64,000 nucleotides of DNA. Origin: Myxococcales bacterium (GTDB lineage Bacteria > Myxococcota_A > Polyangia > Polyangiales > Ga0077539). Where the stretch lies: NCBI GenBank assembly GCA_030652255.1, contig JAUSAZ010000062.1, positions 39,369 through 103,368 of the forward strand. The letters run 5' to 3'. Of the stretch, positions 52,526 to 62,838 are shown one piece after another (within the stretch, counting starts at the first letter, position 1; each line of letters begins with the position of its first letter). Both the position numbers and the translations under genes were made by a program. Below the pieces are notes generated by a model. That model made no database searches and was not told the DNA's origin. It worked only from the letters and a program-made list of their open reading frames with translations.

Positions 52526-53475
52526 GTCGACGAATCTCCTGATGGTTGAAGTCCGGGCCGGTGGAGCGGATGCCCCGCCGGACCCTCTTGTGCCACCTCG
52601 CGCCGCGCGAGGCCCGCGACCGCCGCCACCGCGAGCGCCGCCGTGGCTCCGACGACCAGCTCGACCCGCGCCCCCGCCACGGCCATCAGCGGCACCACCG
52701 CCAGCGCTGCCCCGCCTGCGATGCGCCCGGCCGCCGAGGCCGACGCGATGGCCCCCGCCGCCGTCAGCACGGGGACCGTCACCGCCAGCGCGGGGCCCCA
52801 GGCGAGCACCGAGGCGCCCACCAGCGCGAGGGCCAGCGCGAGGCCCACGGTGGCGCCGCCCGCCGCGCCGGCGAAGCGCTCGAGGCGCCCCGCCCTCGGC
52901 GCGTAGGCGGCCCCGAGCGCGAGGGCCGAGAGCACCGCCGCGAGGCCGCGCGACCACGGCGGCGAGGGGAGCGCCGGGAGGCGTCGCACCAGGGCCTCGG
53001 GGCGCTCGCGGCGCGTGACGCAGGGGACCACCTGCACCGGCTCCAGCGGGCAGGTCCACCCGTCGGGCACGTCGTCGATGAGGGCGCGGGGCAGCACCAC
53101 GAGCTGCCGGCTGGGCACCCCCTCGGCGACGAAGCGCGGCCACGCCGCGCGGAAGGCCCGCGGGCGAGGGATGGCGCGGGTGACCTCGGCCACCACGCGG
53201 AGGCCGGGCCGGTCGCCGGGCGGGAGCGGCACGCACCACCCCGCGGGGCACGCGGTGACCGGGAGCAGGGCGCCGGTGCCGGCCATCCGGGCGCTCGGGC
53301 GGGGGCCGCGCTGCAACACCTGCGGGAGCAGGGCCACGGCGCCGTCGCGGCGGCGGTAGTCGGCGCGGGCGGTGACGTGCTCCGCGCGGGGCGCCCGCTC
53401 GACGAGGGACCACTCGGTGAACACCGAGGTCGGGCGCGCGAGCCCGGCGAGCTGCAGTACGAGCGGGAGGAGCAT
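52522..53475 (-). CDS. Membrane protein of unknown function, coupled to the trehalose gene
   Basis: 317 residues. A hydrophobic start (LLPLVLQLAGLA) is followed by about 160 polar residues with several cysteines (VTACPAGWCVPLP, GWTCPLEPVQVVPC), then five or so Ala/Gly-rich membrane helices (about 175-290). No family is recognised. It overlaps the trehalose synthase/phosphatase start by four bases, so the two are co-translated and the protein may serve osmotic adaptation. It is divergent from the M23 peptidase gene, with 90 bp between. Confidence 0.7.
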   Translation of the reverse strand: MLLPLVLQLAGLARPTSVFTEWSLVERAPRAEHVTARADYRRRDGAVALLPQVLQRGPRPSARMAGTGALLPVTACPAGWCVPLPPGDRPGLRVVAEVTRAIPRPRAFRAAWPRFVAEGVPSRQLVVLPRALIDDVPDGWTCPLEPVQVVPCVTRRERPEALVRRLPALPSPPWSRGLAAVLSALALGAAYAPRAGRLERFAGAAGGATVGLALALALVGASVLAWGPALAVTVPVLTAAGAIASASAAGRIAGGAALAVVPLMAVAGARVELVVGATAALAVAAVAGLARREVAQEGPAGHPLHRPGLQPSGDSST

Positions 53476-53565
53476 CGGTGGCCGCGGTGGGGTCTATCAC
53501 GCCCCAAGGGGCGGCGACGGCCGTCCCTTGCCGCAGGCGCGGGCGGACTGCTAGTCGTCCCGGAG

Positions 53566-55134
53566 ATGGCCGTCGAGTCCGAGTACCCCCGTCCGGAGCT
53601 TCCGCTGGAGGAAGAGCCCGACCCCGTCGTGCGCATGCCGAAGCGCATGGCGGCGCTGCCCGACGAGGGCCCCGCGGGGGTGGGCGCGCGGCTGGTGTTC
53701 GGCGTCGCGGCGCTCGGGGCCCTCCTCGGGGCGTCGCTCGGCGCCGTCGGGCTCGGCATCGTGCACGCCACCCGCGCGCTCCCTCCCCCCGCGGCCGCGG
53801 TCGCGGTGCTGAGCGCCCCGCCCCCGCCCGCCGCCGTCGCGGCGCCGGTGGTCTACGCCCTCGCGGCTGCGGCGCCCGCCGACGCCGGGGTCGCGCACGC
53901 GCCGGGGCCGCAGTACGAGACCACCCAGCAGCGCATCGGGGCGGGCCGGCCGCTCGCGGTCGCCCTGCGCGCCGTGGGCGTGCCCCGCGGGGAGGTGGGC
54001 CGGGCCATCGCCGCGCTCGACCGCTTCATCAACATGCGCGCGCTCCAGCCGGGCGACCGGGTGGCGGCGATGCGCGAGCCCGGCACCGGCGCCCTGCGGC
54101 GGGTGGAGTACCGCCGCGCCGCGACGCAGGTGTGGGCCGCCGTGCGCGACGACGCGGGCCAGTGGCGGGGCGAGCGCGTCGAGGTGGTGATGCGCACGGA
54201 GGTCGTGCGCGCGGGCTTCCGGGTGGAGGGCTCGGTCGAGGCGTCGCTGCGCGCGGCGGGGCTCAACCCCGACGTGGTGCCGCGCATCGCCGAGGCCTTC
54301 GCCGCGATGGACCTCCCGCCCCGCCTGCTCGCCCGCGACGTGCTGCGCCTCATCGTCGAGGAGGAGCGCATGAACGGGCAGTTCTTCCGCTACGGGCGCG
54401 TGCTCGCGGTGGACTACCGCGGGGCCCTCGGGCGGCGGCGCGGTTACCTGGTCACGTACTCCACCGGCGCGGGCGAGTGGTTCGACGCGCAGGGCATGTC
54501 CTGGGAGCGCGGCCCGCTGCGCTCGCCGGTGCCGAGCGCCCGCATCTCGTCGCGCTTCAACCCGCGGCGCATGCACCCGGTGCTGCACGTGCTCAAGCCC
54601 CACAACGGCGTCGACTGGGCCGCCCCGACGGGCACCCCCATCTACGCCCCTGCCGAGGGCATGGTGCTCTCCGTCGGCCCGGCGGGCCCCTCGGGCAACC
54701 TCGTCCGGGTGCGCCACCCGCAGCTCGGCGTCGAGACCGGCTACTGCCACCTGTCGCGCTTCGCCGCGGGGCTGCGCCCGGGCCAGCGGGTGCGCCCCCA
54801 CCAGCTCCTCGGCTACGTCGGCACCACCGGGCGCAGCACCGGCCCCCACCTGCACTTCTCGGTGAAGCGGGCCGGGGTGTTCATCGACCCGCTGAGCCTC
54901 TACGTCGGGCGCCGCGCGGTGCCGGCGGCCGCCCGCGAGCGCTTCGAGCGCGACGCCTTCCAGCGCGGCGGCGAGCTCGACCAGATCGCCGTCAACGGCG
55001 AGACCCTCGCCCCGCCCGACGAGGTGGCGCCGCCGCCCTCGGGGATGCCCGTGCCAGGGATGGCGCCGCCGCCCGCGGCCCCGGAGCCCGACGGCTCCGA
55101 CGAGTCCATGGACGACCACGACGGCGCCGACTGA
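53566..55134 (+). CDS. M23-family peptidoglycan peptidase, membrane-anchored
   Basis: 522 residues. A single membrane helix (about 40-70: VFGVAALGALLGASLGAVGLGIVHA) anchors it, followed by an Ala/Pro linker. The middle (about 125-285) resembles the LysM/OapA-like N-terminal part of MepM-type enzymes. The LytM catalytic domain has H-N-G-V-D (about residues 346-350) and HLHF (about 427-430), the zinc ligands, and SSRFNPRRMHPVLHVLKPHNG. It should cut peptide cross-links during growth or division. A Pro/Asp-rich tail ends the protein. ATG 53566 is chosen; the frame open before it is antisense to the membrane protein gene. Confidence 0.9.
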   Translation: MAVESEYPRPELPLEEEPDPVVRMPKRMAALPDEGPAGVGARLVFGVAALGALLGASLGAVGLGIVHATRALPPPAAAVAVLSAPPPPAAVAAPVVYALAAAAPADAGVAHAPGPQYETTQQRIGAGRPLAVALRAVGVPRGEVGRAIAALDRFINMRALQPGDRVAAMREPGTGALRRVEYRRAATQVWAAVRDDAGQWRGERVEVVMRTEVVRAGFRVEGSVEASLRAAGLNPDVVPRIAEAFAAMDLPPRLLARDVLRLIVEEERMNGQFFRYGRVLAVDYRGALGRRRGYLVTYSTGAGEWFDAQGMSWERGPLRSPVPSARISSRFNPRRMHPVLHVLKPHNGVDWAAPTGTPIYAPAEGMVLSVGPAGPSGNLVRVRHPQLGVETGYCHLSRFAAGLRPGQRVRPHQLLGYVGTTGRSTGPHLHFSVKRAGVFIDPLSLYVGRRAVPAAARERFERDAFQRGGELDQIAVNGETLAPPDEVAPPPSGMPVPGMAPPPAAPEPDGSDESMDDHDGAD

Positions 55135-55201
55135 GCGCCCGATCGGGCGGAGGGCGCCTTGACCGCCGCGCGCCCGGCGGTGTCCCCTGCGCGCCACCGC
55201 C

Positions 55202-55750
55202 ATGCGACCCGCTGCCCTCGCGCTCCCGCTGCTCCTCCTCGCGTGCCGCCGAGATCCGGCCCCCCCCGTCGCCGCGCCCGCGACGCCGCCCACGGTCGTG
55301 GCCCCGTCGCCCCCGTCGCCGCTCGCGCCCGCCGACCCGCGCCGCCTGCGCGACCTGCTGCGCCCCGAGTCGCGCCGCGAGCTCGACGCCGCGTCCATCC
55401 CGCTGCTGCTCCCGCGCGACGAGCGCATGGTGGCCGTCGCCGTGGTCACCGCGGGGCCGCGCTGGGTCGCCGCCTCCATCCCCCTGGCCGACCTCACGGT
55501 GTCCATCCACGGCAACGCCAACCGCCACGACCCGCCGCCCGGCGAGGTGCTCCGCCACGCGTCCACCCTGCGCGGCGTGCCCGCGACGGTGTCGCGCAAC
55601 GAGCTCATCCGCGTCGCCACCTGGGAGGAGAACGGCGTCGCGTGGTCGCTGGAGGTGGAGTGCAGCAACCGCCCCGACCTCGACGCCCGCTGCGTGCAGG
55701 AGGACTACCTCCGCGCGCTCGCGGCCTCCCTCGTCGAGGTGCGCCCGTGA
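55202..55750 (+). CDS. Small hypothetical lipoprotein
   Basis: 182 residues with lipobox LLLLAC and a Pro-rich linker (to about residue 45). The body (DPRRLRDLLRPESRRELDAASIPLLLP...) has mixed alpha/beta pattern and two cysteines (ECSNRPDLDARC). I recognise no family. Its stop overlaps the GTG of the M23-like gene downstream, suggesting that the two act together on the cell envelope. Confidence 0.68.
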   Translation: MRPAALALPLLLLACRRDPAPPVAAPATPPTVVAPSPPSPLAPADPRRLRDLLRPESRRELDAASIPLLLPRDERMVAVAVVTAGPRWVAASIPLADLTVSIHGNANRHDPPPGEVLRHASTLRGVPATVSRNELIRVATWEENGVAWSLEVECSNRPDLDARCVQEDYLRALAASLVEVRP

Positions 55751-56883
55751 AGGGCCCCGCCCTCGGCCTCGCCGCCGCCCTCGCGCTCTCGGCCTCGCCG
55801 GCCTTCGCGCAGTTCACCTACCGCCCCGCCGGGGAGCTCGTCTCGGGCAGCGGCCGGGGCCGTCCCGACATGACCAGCTACGCGCCCGGCATGCGCTTCC
55901 CCATCGAGAGCGCGCCCGCCTACGCCAACTCGCAGGTGTGGGGCGTCGGGGGCAACTACGGCCCGAGCGGCTCGCAGTGCGACGCGCGCAATCGCTCGTA
56001 CCCGTGGCGGGACAACTACTGCGAGAGCCGCTCCTGGGACATGCCCATGTGCCCTTCGGGGACGGGGCACCAGGGGCAGGACATCCGCGCCGCCAACTGC
56101 CAGGACAACGTTCACTGGTCGGTGGCCGCCGCCACCGGGCGCATCACCAACGTGGGCTCGTACTCCGTGTACCTGATGACCGACGACGGCACCCGCTACG
56201 ACTACCTCCACCTGCGAAGCGTGCAGGTGGCCGTCGGGGCCCGGGTGGTGCGCGGCGACCGCATCGGAAGGGTCTCCAACAACTTCGGCGGCACCGCCAC
56301 CACCATCCACCTGCACTTCAACATCCAGCGCGCCGTGACTGGCTTCGGCAACGTCTACGCGCCCACCTATGGGGCCCTCGTCGAGGCCTACCAGCGGCTC
56401 CTGAGTGTGACCAACCCCACGGACGCCGGCGTCGCGCCCAGGGACGTCCCGGTGGTCATCGATGTGCCGAGGGATGTGCCGAGGGACATCGGCTTCGATG
56501 TGGCAAGGGATGTCCCCGTCGATGTGGCAAGAGACGTCGGGGCCGACATCCCCGCGCGCGTCGATGTGCCGAGGGATGTCCCGAGGGACCTCCCCCTCGA
56601 CGTGGCGCGCGACGTCCCGCGAGACAACGGCGTCGATGTGCCCGCGGCGCGCGACCTCGGCCCGGCCCCCGTCGACGTCGGCACCGACACGGGACCCGAG
56701 GCCGTCGAGGACGCGAGCGCCGACGCGGGCGTCGAGGCGCCCCCGGTCGAGGAGCCCGGCTGCGGGTGCCGCACGCAACCCCCGCGCACCCGCAGGAGCG
56801 GGGCGTGGCTGATGGCCCTCGCGGCCCTCGGGCTGCGGCGTCGGAGAGGCCTCAGCCCGGGCGCGCCATCGCCTCGCCGATGA
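55747..56883 (+). CDS. Exported M23-like peptidase with DVPRDV repeats and MYXO-CTERM-like tail
   Basis: 378 residues. A signal peptide (ALALSASPAFA) precedes an M23-like domain (about 30-220) with GHQGQD (zinc His and Asp, about residue 108-112) and HLHFNI (about 187). The stretch of about 220-330 is a low-complexity linker of repeated VPRDVPRD/VARDV units. The C-terminus GCGCR, a short gap, WLMALAALGL and RRRR matches the MYXO-CTERM sorting signal of myxobacteria, which anchors proteins at the surface. GTG 55747 overlaps the previous stop (GTGA). The 3' end overlaps a converging gene by 32 bp. Cysteine-rich inserts in the domain may form disulfides. Confidence 0.83.
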   Translation: MKGPALGLAAALALSASPAFAQFTYRPAGELVSGSGRGRPDMTSYAPGMRFPIESAPAYANSQVWGVGGNYGPSGSQCDARNRSYPWRDNYCESRSWDMPMCPSGTGHQGQDIRAANCQDNVHWSVAAATGRITNVGSYSVYLMTDDGTRYDYLHLRSVQVAVGARVVRGDRIGRVSNNFGGTATTIHLHFNIQRAVTGFGNVYAPTYGALVEAYQRLLSVTNPTDAGVAPRDVPVVIDVPRDVPRDIGFDVARDVPVDVARDVGADIPARVDVPRDVPRDLPLDVARDVPRDNGVDVPAARDLGPAPVDVGTDTGPEAVEDASADAGVEAPPVEEPGCGCRTQPPRTRRSGAWLMALAALGLRRRRGLSPGAPSPRR

Positions 56884-57457
56884 CCGAGAAGAAGCGCATG
56901 CGGGCGCGCAGCGGCAGCGCGCCGGCGTGGCGGAAGAGCACCCGCCCCTCGCGGCTGAGCACCATCACGTAGCTGGTCGACGGGCGGAAGCGGTACGCGC
57001 CGGACATCGTGTTGTTCCAGTCCATGAGGATCTCCATGGACTGCTCGCGGGCGATGTCGATGACGGCGTCGCGCGCGAAGCCCTCGGCCGGCCAGAAGCC
57101 GTACCCGCTGAGGTTGGCCACCGGGACCACCGCGACGTCGCGGGTGAGGTCCTGCGCGCGCGCCCGCTCGGCGAGCTCGCGCTTGAGGTCGTTGTTCTGC
57201 TGGTTGGAGTCGCGGTCTTCGTAGATGAGGATCACCACGCGGCCCCGGTAGTCGCGCAGCCGGCGGGTGTGGCCGCTGGTGCCCTCCAGGGAGAACTCCG
57301 GCGCCAGGGGAGGCAGCGGCGCCGCGGGTGCAGGTACGACCGCCGTCTCGGGCGCTGCGGGCGCCGCGGGCGGCGCCCCGGCGTCGGGCACCGGGTCGGC
57401 GCTGGCGGACAACGATGCGAGCCCGAGGCCCAGGGACAGCCACAAGCGTGTGTTCAC
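56852..57457 (-). CDS. Exported thioredoxin-fold protein without CxxC
   Basis: 201 residues with a signal peptide (LWLSLGLGLASLSASA) and a Pro/Ala linker. The fold is thioredoxin-like: FSLEGTSGHTRRLRDYRGRVVILIYEDRD, then a helix NNDLKRELAERARAQDL and VVPVANLSGYGFWP, with a cis-Pro-like RFRPSTSYVMVLSREGRVLFRH near the end. The redox CxxC is replaced by EDRD, so it is not a standard disulfide enzyme. GTG 57457 has GGAG 8 bases upstream and starts the signal peptide; an ATG at 57493 is less suited. Confidence 0.7.
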   Translation of the reverse strand: MNTRLWLSLGLGLASLSASADPVPDAGAPPAAPAAPETAVVPAPAAPLPPLAPEFSLEGTSGHTRRLRDYRGRVVILIYEDRDSNQQNNDLKRELAERARAQDLTRDVAVVPVANLSGYGFWPAEGFARDAVIDIAREQSMEILMDWNNTMSGAYRFRPSTSYVMVLSREGRVLFRHAGALPLRARMRFFSVIGEAMARPG

Positions 57458-57523
57458 GTTTCGATCTCCATGCATGGTCATCAGGGACCCCATCGGAGGG
57501 GGAGCAGGGGGCCCGTGCGCAGC

Positions 57524-58456
57524 TCAGGGCCGCGTCGCACCATGCTGCGCGAGAGCGCGCTCGATCGCCACCCGGTGATCGGACAGGGTGCCCACGAGCG
57601 CCATGCCCCCGGCCTGGCGCACGTGCCCGGCGAGCGCGGCCGCCCCGGCGCCGCCCACGAACCACGGCCGTCCCGCGCAGGCGGCGGCGTAGGCGTCGAG
57701 GCGCGCGGCGTCGCGCGCGGCGTCGCGCACGAGGGTGACGGAGAGACCGACGGCGTCTGGGTCGAGTTGCTGGATGGCATCGGCGACGGCCCCCGGCGGC
57801 GTGCGCGCGCCGAGGATCACCGATCGGATGCCCCAGGCCGCCATCTGGATCGCGACGCCGTGCAATCCGATGACGTGGTCTTCGTCTTCGACGCAGGCGA
57901 GCAGCACCCGCCAGCGGGCGTCGCCCGGCTGCGCGAGGCGCGCCAGGGTGCCCGCGGCGCCCTGGATGAGCCCCGACGCGGCGTGCTCGTGGGCGATGGA
58001 GATGCTGCCCTCGTGCCAGAGGTCGCCGATGCGCCGCAGGGCGGGGCCGAGCACCAGGTCGAAGACCTCCTGCGCGTTGCCGATGTAGAGCGCGCGGGCG
58101 AGCTCCTGCTGCAGCCGGTCGGTGTCGAAGGCGCGCACCGCGGCGACGATGGCGTCGAGCGCGAGCGAGGCCGCCGGTGGAAGGTCGCCCGCAATCGGGG
58201 GCAGCGAAGCGGGGGCCGTGGCGCGGTCGCCCTGCACGATGCGCGCGGCCTCCGCGATGGCCAGGCCGCTCGCGCAGAGGTCGCGCAGGCGCTTGAGCTC
58301 CGCCACGTCGTCGTCGCTGTAGAGCCGGTACGCCGCGGCGGTGCGCGCGGGGCTCGGGATGCCGTAGCGCCGCTCCCAGGCGCGCAGGGTCGCCGCCGGG
58401 ACGCCCGTCAATTCTGCGACCACGTTGATTCGGTAGCGACCGGGCGCGACTTTCAT
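57524..58456 (-). CDS. carH: CarH/LitR-like MerR-family B12-dependent photoreceptor repressor
   Basis: 310 residues. The MerR-type winged helix is at about 8-75 (RINVVAELTGVPAATLRAWERRYG, YRLYSDDDVAELKRL). The cobalamin part has the cap motif W-x9-EH (LWHEGSISIAHEH) and the light-sensor variant ExHxxG in DEDHVIGLHG with the axial His. In CarH and its relatives, adenosylcobalamin makes a DNA-bound tetramer in the dark, and light breaks the Co-C bond and frees carotenoid genes. Here it is divergent from crtI, exactly the expected target. ATG 58456 is taken as start. Repression by this protein is inferred from context. Confidence 0.88.
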   Translation of the reverse strand: MKVAPGRYRINVVAELTGVPAATLRAWERRYGIPSPARTAAAYRLYSDDDVAELKRLRDLCASGLAIAEAARIVQGDRATAPASLPPIAGDLPPAASLALDAIVAAVRAFDTDRLQQELARALYIGNAQEVFDLVLGPALRRIGDLWHEGSISIAHEHAASGLIQGAAGTLARLAQPGDARWRVLLACVEDEDHVIGLHGVAIQMAAWGIRSVILGARTPPGAVADAIQQLDPDAVGLSVTLVRDAARDAARLDAYAAACAGRPWFVGGAGAAALAGHVRQAGGMALVGTLSDHRVAIERALAQHGATRP

Positions 58457-58545
58457 GCATCCATTCTCACGAGCGACAACGCGTCGTCGTACCGCTGCTT
58501 CACCACCGCGGACGATGATAGAGAGGGCCCAAGGGCAGATCAACG
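58457..58545. promoter_or_regulatory. Intergenic promoter/operator region between carH-like gene and crtI
   Basis: This 89-bp gap must hold the divergent promoters. A 16-bp near-palindrome CGACAACGCGTCGTCG (58474-58489, one mismatch per arm) is a candidate operator, but it does not match a published CarH site that I can name. Confidence 0.4.
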
Positions 58546-60046
58546 ATGGACAATTCTCCACAGGTCGACACGACCGACCGCCGACCGCACGCAGTGGTCA
58601 TCGGCAGCGGCTTCGGCGGGCTCGCGGCGGCGGTGCGGCTGGGCGCTCGCGGCTATCGGGTGACGGTGCTGGAGAAGGCCGACGCGCCCGGCGGCAGGGC
58701 CATCGTGCACCGCCAGGACGGCTTCGTCTTCGACGCGGGGCCGACGGTGGTGACGGCGCCGTTTCTCTTCGAGGAGCTGTGGGCGCTGTGCGGCCGCAAG
58801 ATGTCCGACGACGTCGACATGCGGCCGGTGACGCCCTTCTATCGCATCCGCTTCCACGACGGGTCGCACTTCGATTACACGGGCGACGCCGCGGCCATGC
58901 GGGCGGAGGTGGCGAAGATCTCCCCCGCCGACGTCGACGGCTACGAGCGCTTCGTGCGCATGAGCGAGGACATCTTCCGGGTGGGCTTCGAGAAGCTGGC
59001 GCACGTGCCGTTTCCCGACGTGTTCTCGATGCTCAAGATCGTGCCCGAGATGGTGAAGCTGGAGAGCTACCGGACGGTGTACGGGCTTGTTTCGAAGTTC
59101 CTGAAGCACGAAAAGCTCCGGCAGGTGATGAGCTTCCACCCGCTGCTGGTGGGCGGAAATCCCTTCAGCACCACGTCGATCTACACCCTCATCGCCTTCC
59201 TCGAGCGGAAGTGGGGCGTGCACTTCCCTGTTGGGGGCACCGGCGAACTCGTCAAGGGTCTGGTGAACCTCATCGAGGTGTCGCAGCGAGGCGCCGTGCG
59301 CTGCGGCGCGGAGGTGAAGCGCATCACCCTCGACGGCCGGAAGGCCACCGGGGTCGAGCTGGTCAATGGCGAGATCATCCCCGCGGCGGTGGTGGTCTCC
59401 AACGCCGACTCGGCGTGGACCTACCGCTACCTCGTCGCCCCGGAGGCCCGGAAGACCTGGACCGACGCGCGCGTCGAGCGGGCGCGGTACTCCATGTCCC
59501 TCTTCGTCTGGTACTTCGGCACCGACCGGAAGTACGACGACGTCGCGCACCACACCATCCTGCTGGGCCCGCGCTACCGCGAGCTGCTCGACGACATCTT
59601 CGAGAAGAAGATCCTCGCGGAGGACTTCTCGCTCTACCTCCACCGCCCGACGGCCACCGACCCGTCGATGGCCCCGGAGGGCTGCGACGCGTTCTACGTG
59701 CTCTCGCCGGTGCCGCACCTCGACGCCAACGTCGACTGGGCCGAGCGGGGCGAAGGCTACCGGAAGTCCATCGAGGCCTACCTGTCCAAGACCGTGATGC
59801 CCGACCTCGCGAAGCACGTCGTGAGCTCGCGGGTGCTCACGCCGCAGCAGTTCCAGGACGACCTCCTGTCCTTCAAGGGCGCTGCCTTCGCGATGGAGCC
59901 CGTGCTCACCCAGAGCGCGTGGTTTCGCCCGCACAACAAGAGCGAGGACATCGAGAACCTCTACCTGGTCGGCGCTGGCACGCACCCGGGAGCTGGCATG
60001 CCCGGGGTGCTGTCCTCGGCGCGCGTGCTCGACACCGTGGTGCCCG

Positions 60047-60063
<17 letters not shown>
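58546..60063 (+). CDS. crtI: Phytoene desaturase (CrtI family)
   Basis: 505 residues. The FAD site is VVIGSGFGGLAAAVRLGARGY (GxGxxG) at about residue 18, followed by LEKADAPGGRA; the C-terminal FAD strand is NLYLVGAGTHPGAGMPGVL. Sequence texture is that of CrtI enzymes, which convert phytoene to neurosporene or lycopene in several desaturations. It overlaps crtB by 17 bases, so the two form an operon, under probable light control by the CarH-like protein. The number of desaturations cannot be read from sequence. Confidence 0.93.
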
Positions 60064-60985
<922 letters not shown>

Positions 60986-61007
60986 ATGACCCCCGGGGCA
61001 ACGGTGG

Positions 61008-61289
61008 GCGTCTGGTGGCGGCGCAAACCGTCGCACGTCGCCGGGGTTCGGGCGTTGGCCCTCACCCCGGGCAATAACAAGGGGCGCCCCGGACGTGGTC
61101 CGGGGCTGTCGAACAGGGACGCCGATCCCCTGCAATCTGTTGCTCGTCGCCTGCACCTTCCGGAAGGTCGAGCGAGCTCCGGTCCGCCAAGCCCCGGACC
61201 ACGTCCGGGGCGCCCCTTGTTATTGCCCGGGGTGAGGGCCAACGCCCGAACCCCGGCGACGTACGGCGGTTTGCGCCGCCACCAGACGC
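61008..61289. repeat. Perfect-length 100-bp inverted repeat, 98 of 100 bases paired
   Basis: Arms 61008-61107 and 61190-61289 are exact-length reverse complements with two mismatches, separated by 82 bases. Each arm itself contains CCCCGGACCACGTCCGGGG-type palindromes. It fills the space between crtB and the lycopene cyclase gene. No coding sequence fits. It could form a large RNA hairpin ending or delaying transcription, or be a mobile palindromic element. Confidence 0.92.
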
Positions 61290-61386
61290 ATGAAAACAAC
61301 CCGCTCGGAGAGATGTGTCCCGAAGTGAACCGTTCATGGAGAGGGAGGCTGGGGGGTGAGGTCACGCGTCGTGAGGGAGACCTCCG

Positions 61387-62838
61387 ATGACCCCCGATGA
61401 AGCCCGCGCGCGGGTCCGCGAGGCCGCGGGCCCCGAGCTCCTCGACCGGCTCGCGCACCTCGACGCCACCCGCAGCCATCCCCCCGCGGACGACCGCCCC
61501 CCGGCCCGCGCCCCCGGCCGCGACGACCCCACCGACTGCGACGTCGCCCTCGTGGGGGCGGGCCTCTCGCTGCTCTACGCCCCTGTGCTCGCCGCCCTCG
61601 GCGCGCGGGTGCACGTCTTCGACCGCGGCCGCGCGGGCGTCACGCACCGCGAGTGGAACGCCTCGGAGCGCGAGCTCGACGCCCTCGTCGCCATGGGGGT
61701 GATCACCGCCGACGAGCTCGCGGGGCTCATCATCGCGCGCTACCGCGAGGGCTTCTGCCGCTGGCATGGCGGCGGGACCTACCCCGTCACGGGCGTGCTC
61801 GACCGCTCGGTGGACGCGGGCGCGCTCCTGGCGCTGGTGCGGCGGCGGGCGGAGTCGCTCGGGGTGGTGTTCCATGACGGGTGGGCGCTCACGGGGCACG
61901 CGTCGGGCGAGCGCTCCATCGCGCTGCGCTTCGTCGACCGTGACGGCGCGGCCTCGGAGGTGGTGGCGCGGGTGATGATCGACGCCCGCGGCGCGGCGAG
62001 CCCGTCGGCCACGGCAGACCTCATCTGCCCGACGGTGGGCGGCGTGCTCACGGGCCTCGCGGAGGGCGGCGCCCCCGACGAGATCGACCCCGCGGTGGGG
62101 GAGATATTGGTGACCACGGAGGGCGTCGAGGCGGGCCGTCAGCACATCTGGGAGGGCTTCCCCGGCCGCGCGGGCGAGACCACCGTGTACCTCTTCTATT
62201 ACGACAGGCGCGAGCGGGTGGGCGACGGCTCGCTGGTCGACCTCTACGCCCGCTTCTTCGCCACGCTGCCGCGCTACAAGCGGGGCGAAGCGCGGCTCGA
62301 GCGGCCGACCTTCGGGTACATCCCCGGGTGGTCGCGGCTGGGCCCCGCGCCGCGCCCGCCGTCGCCGCGCATCGTGCTGGTGGGTGACGCGGCGGCCCGG
62401 CACTCGCCGCTCACCTACTGCGGCTTCGGGGCGACGCTGCGATCGGTGTCGGCGGCGAGCGCGCGGGTGATGGCCGCCCTCGACGCGGGAGGACCGGCGC
62501 CCGACCCGGTGGTGCACGACACGCCGCTGCACCGCGGCACCGGGGCGCTCGCGCACATGATCGCGTCGCCCCCGACGGACCCGGCGCAGGCGGGCGCGCT
62601 CAACGGGCTGCTCGACGCGGCCTTCGGCACGCTGCACGCGATGGGCGACGAGGCCTACGGGCGGCTGCTGCGCGATGAGATGTCGGGCGCGGACTTCATG
62701 CGCTTCCTGCACTCGACCTCGCGGCGGCGGCCGGAGGTGTACGGGTGGGTGTTCCGGGTGCTGGGCGCCGGAGGGGTGGGCCGCTGGGGCGCCGGGGTGC
62801 TGCGGGGGCTCATGGGCGAAGGGCGCGGTGCGAGGTGA
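61387..62838 (+). CDS. CruA/CruP-like lycopene cyclase family oxidoreductase
   Basis: 483 residues, an FAD-fold enzyme. After a Pro-rich lead, VALVGAGLSLLYAPVLAALGARVHVFDRG gives the dinucleotide site (about 52-80). The stretch HREWNASERELDALVAMGVIT and WHGGGTYPVTGVLDRSVD follow the pattern I know from the CruA/CruP lycopene cyclases of green sulfur bacteria and cyanobacteria. The second FAD motif is VLVGDAAARHSPLTYCGFG. It would cyclise or otherwise modify lycopene. Myxobacteria usually have other cyclases, so the family is notable. The downstream acyltransferase overlaps it by GTGA. Confidence 0.8.
   Translation: MTPDEARARVREAAGPELLDRLAHLDATRSHPPADDRPPARAPGRDDPTDCDVALVGAGLSLLYAPVLAALGARVHVFDRGRAGVTHREWNASERELDALVAMGVITADELAGLIIARYREGFCRWHGGGTYPVTGVLDRSVDAGALLALVRRRAESLGVVFHDGWALTGHASGERSIALRFVDRDGAASEVVARVMIDARGAASPSATADLICPTVGGVLTGLAEGGAPDEIDPAVGEILVTTEGVEAGRQHIWEGFPGRAGETTVYLFYYDRRERVGDGSLVDLYARFFATLPRYKRGEARLERPTFGYIPGWSRLGPAPRPPSPRIVLVGDAAARHSPLTYCGFGATLRSVSAASARVMAALDAGGPAPDPVVHDTPLHRGTGALAHMIASPPTDPAQAGALNGLLDAAFGTLHAMGDEAYGRLLRDEMSGADFMRFLHSTSRRRPEVYGWVFRVLGAGGVGRWGAGVLRGLMGEGRGAR

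Noticed and set aside
58457..58545. A defined CarH operator
   Set aside because: Only one imperfect palindrome was seen and it does not match a known consensus; it is reported as a candidate region only.
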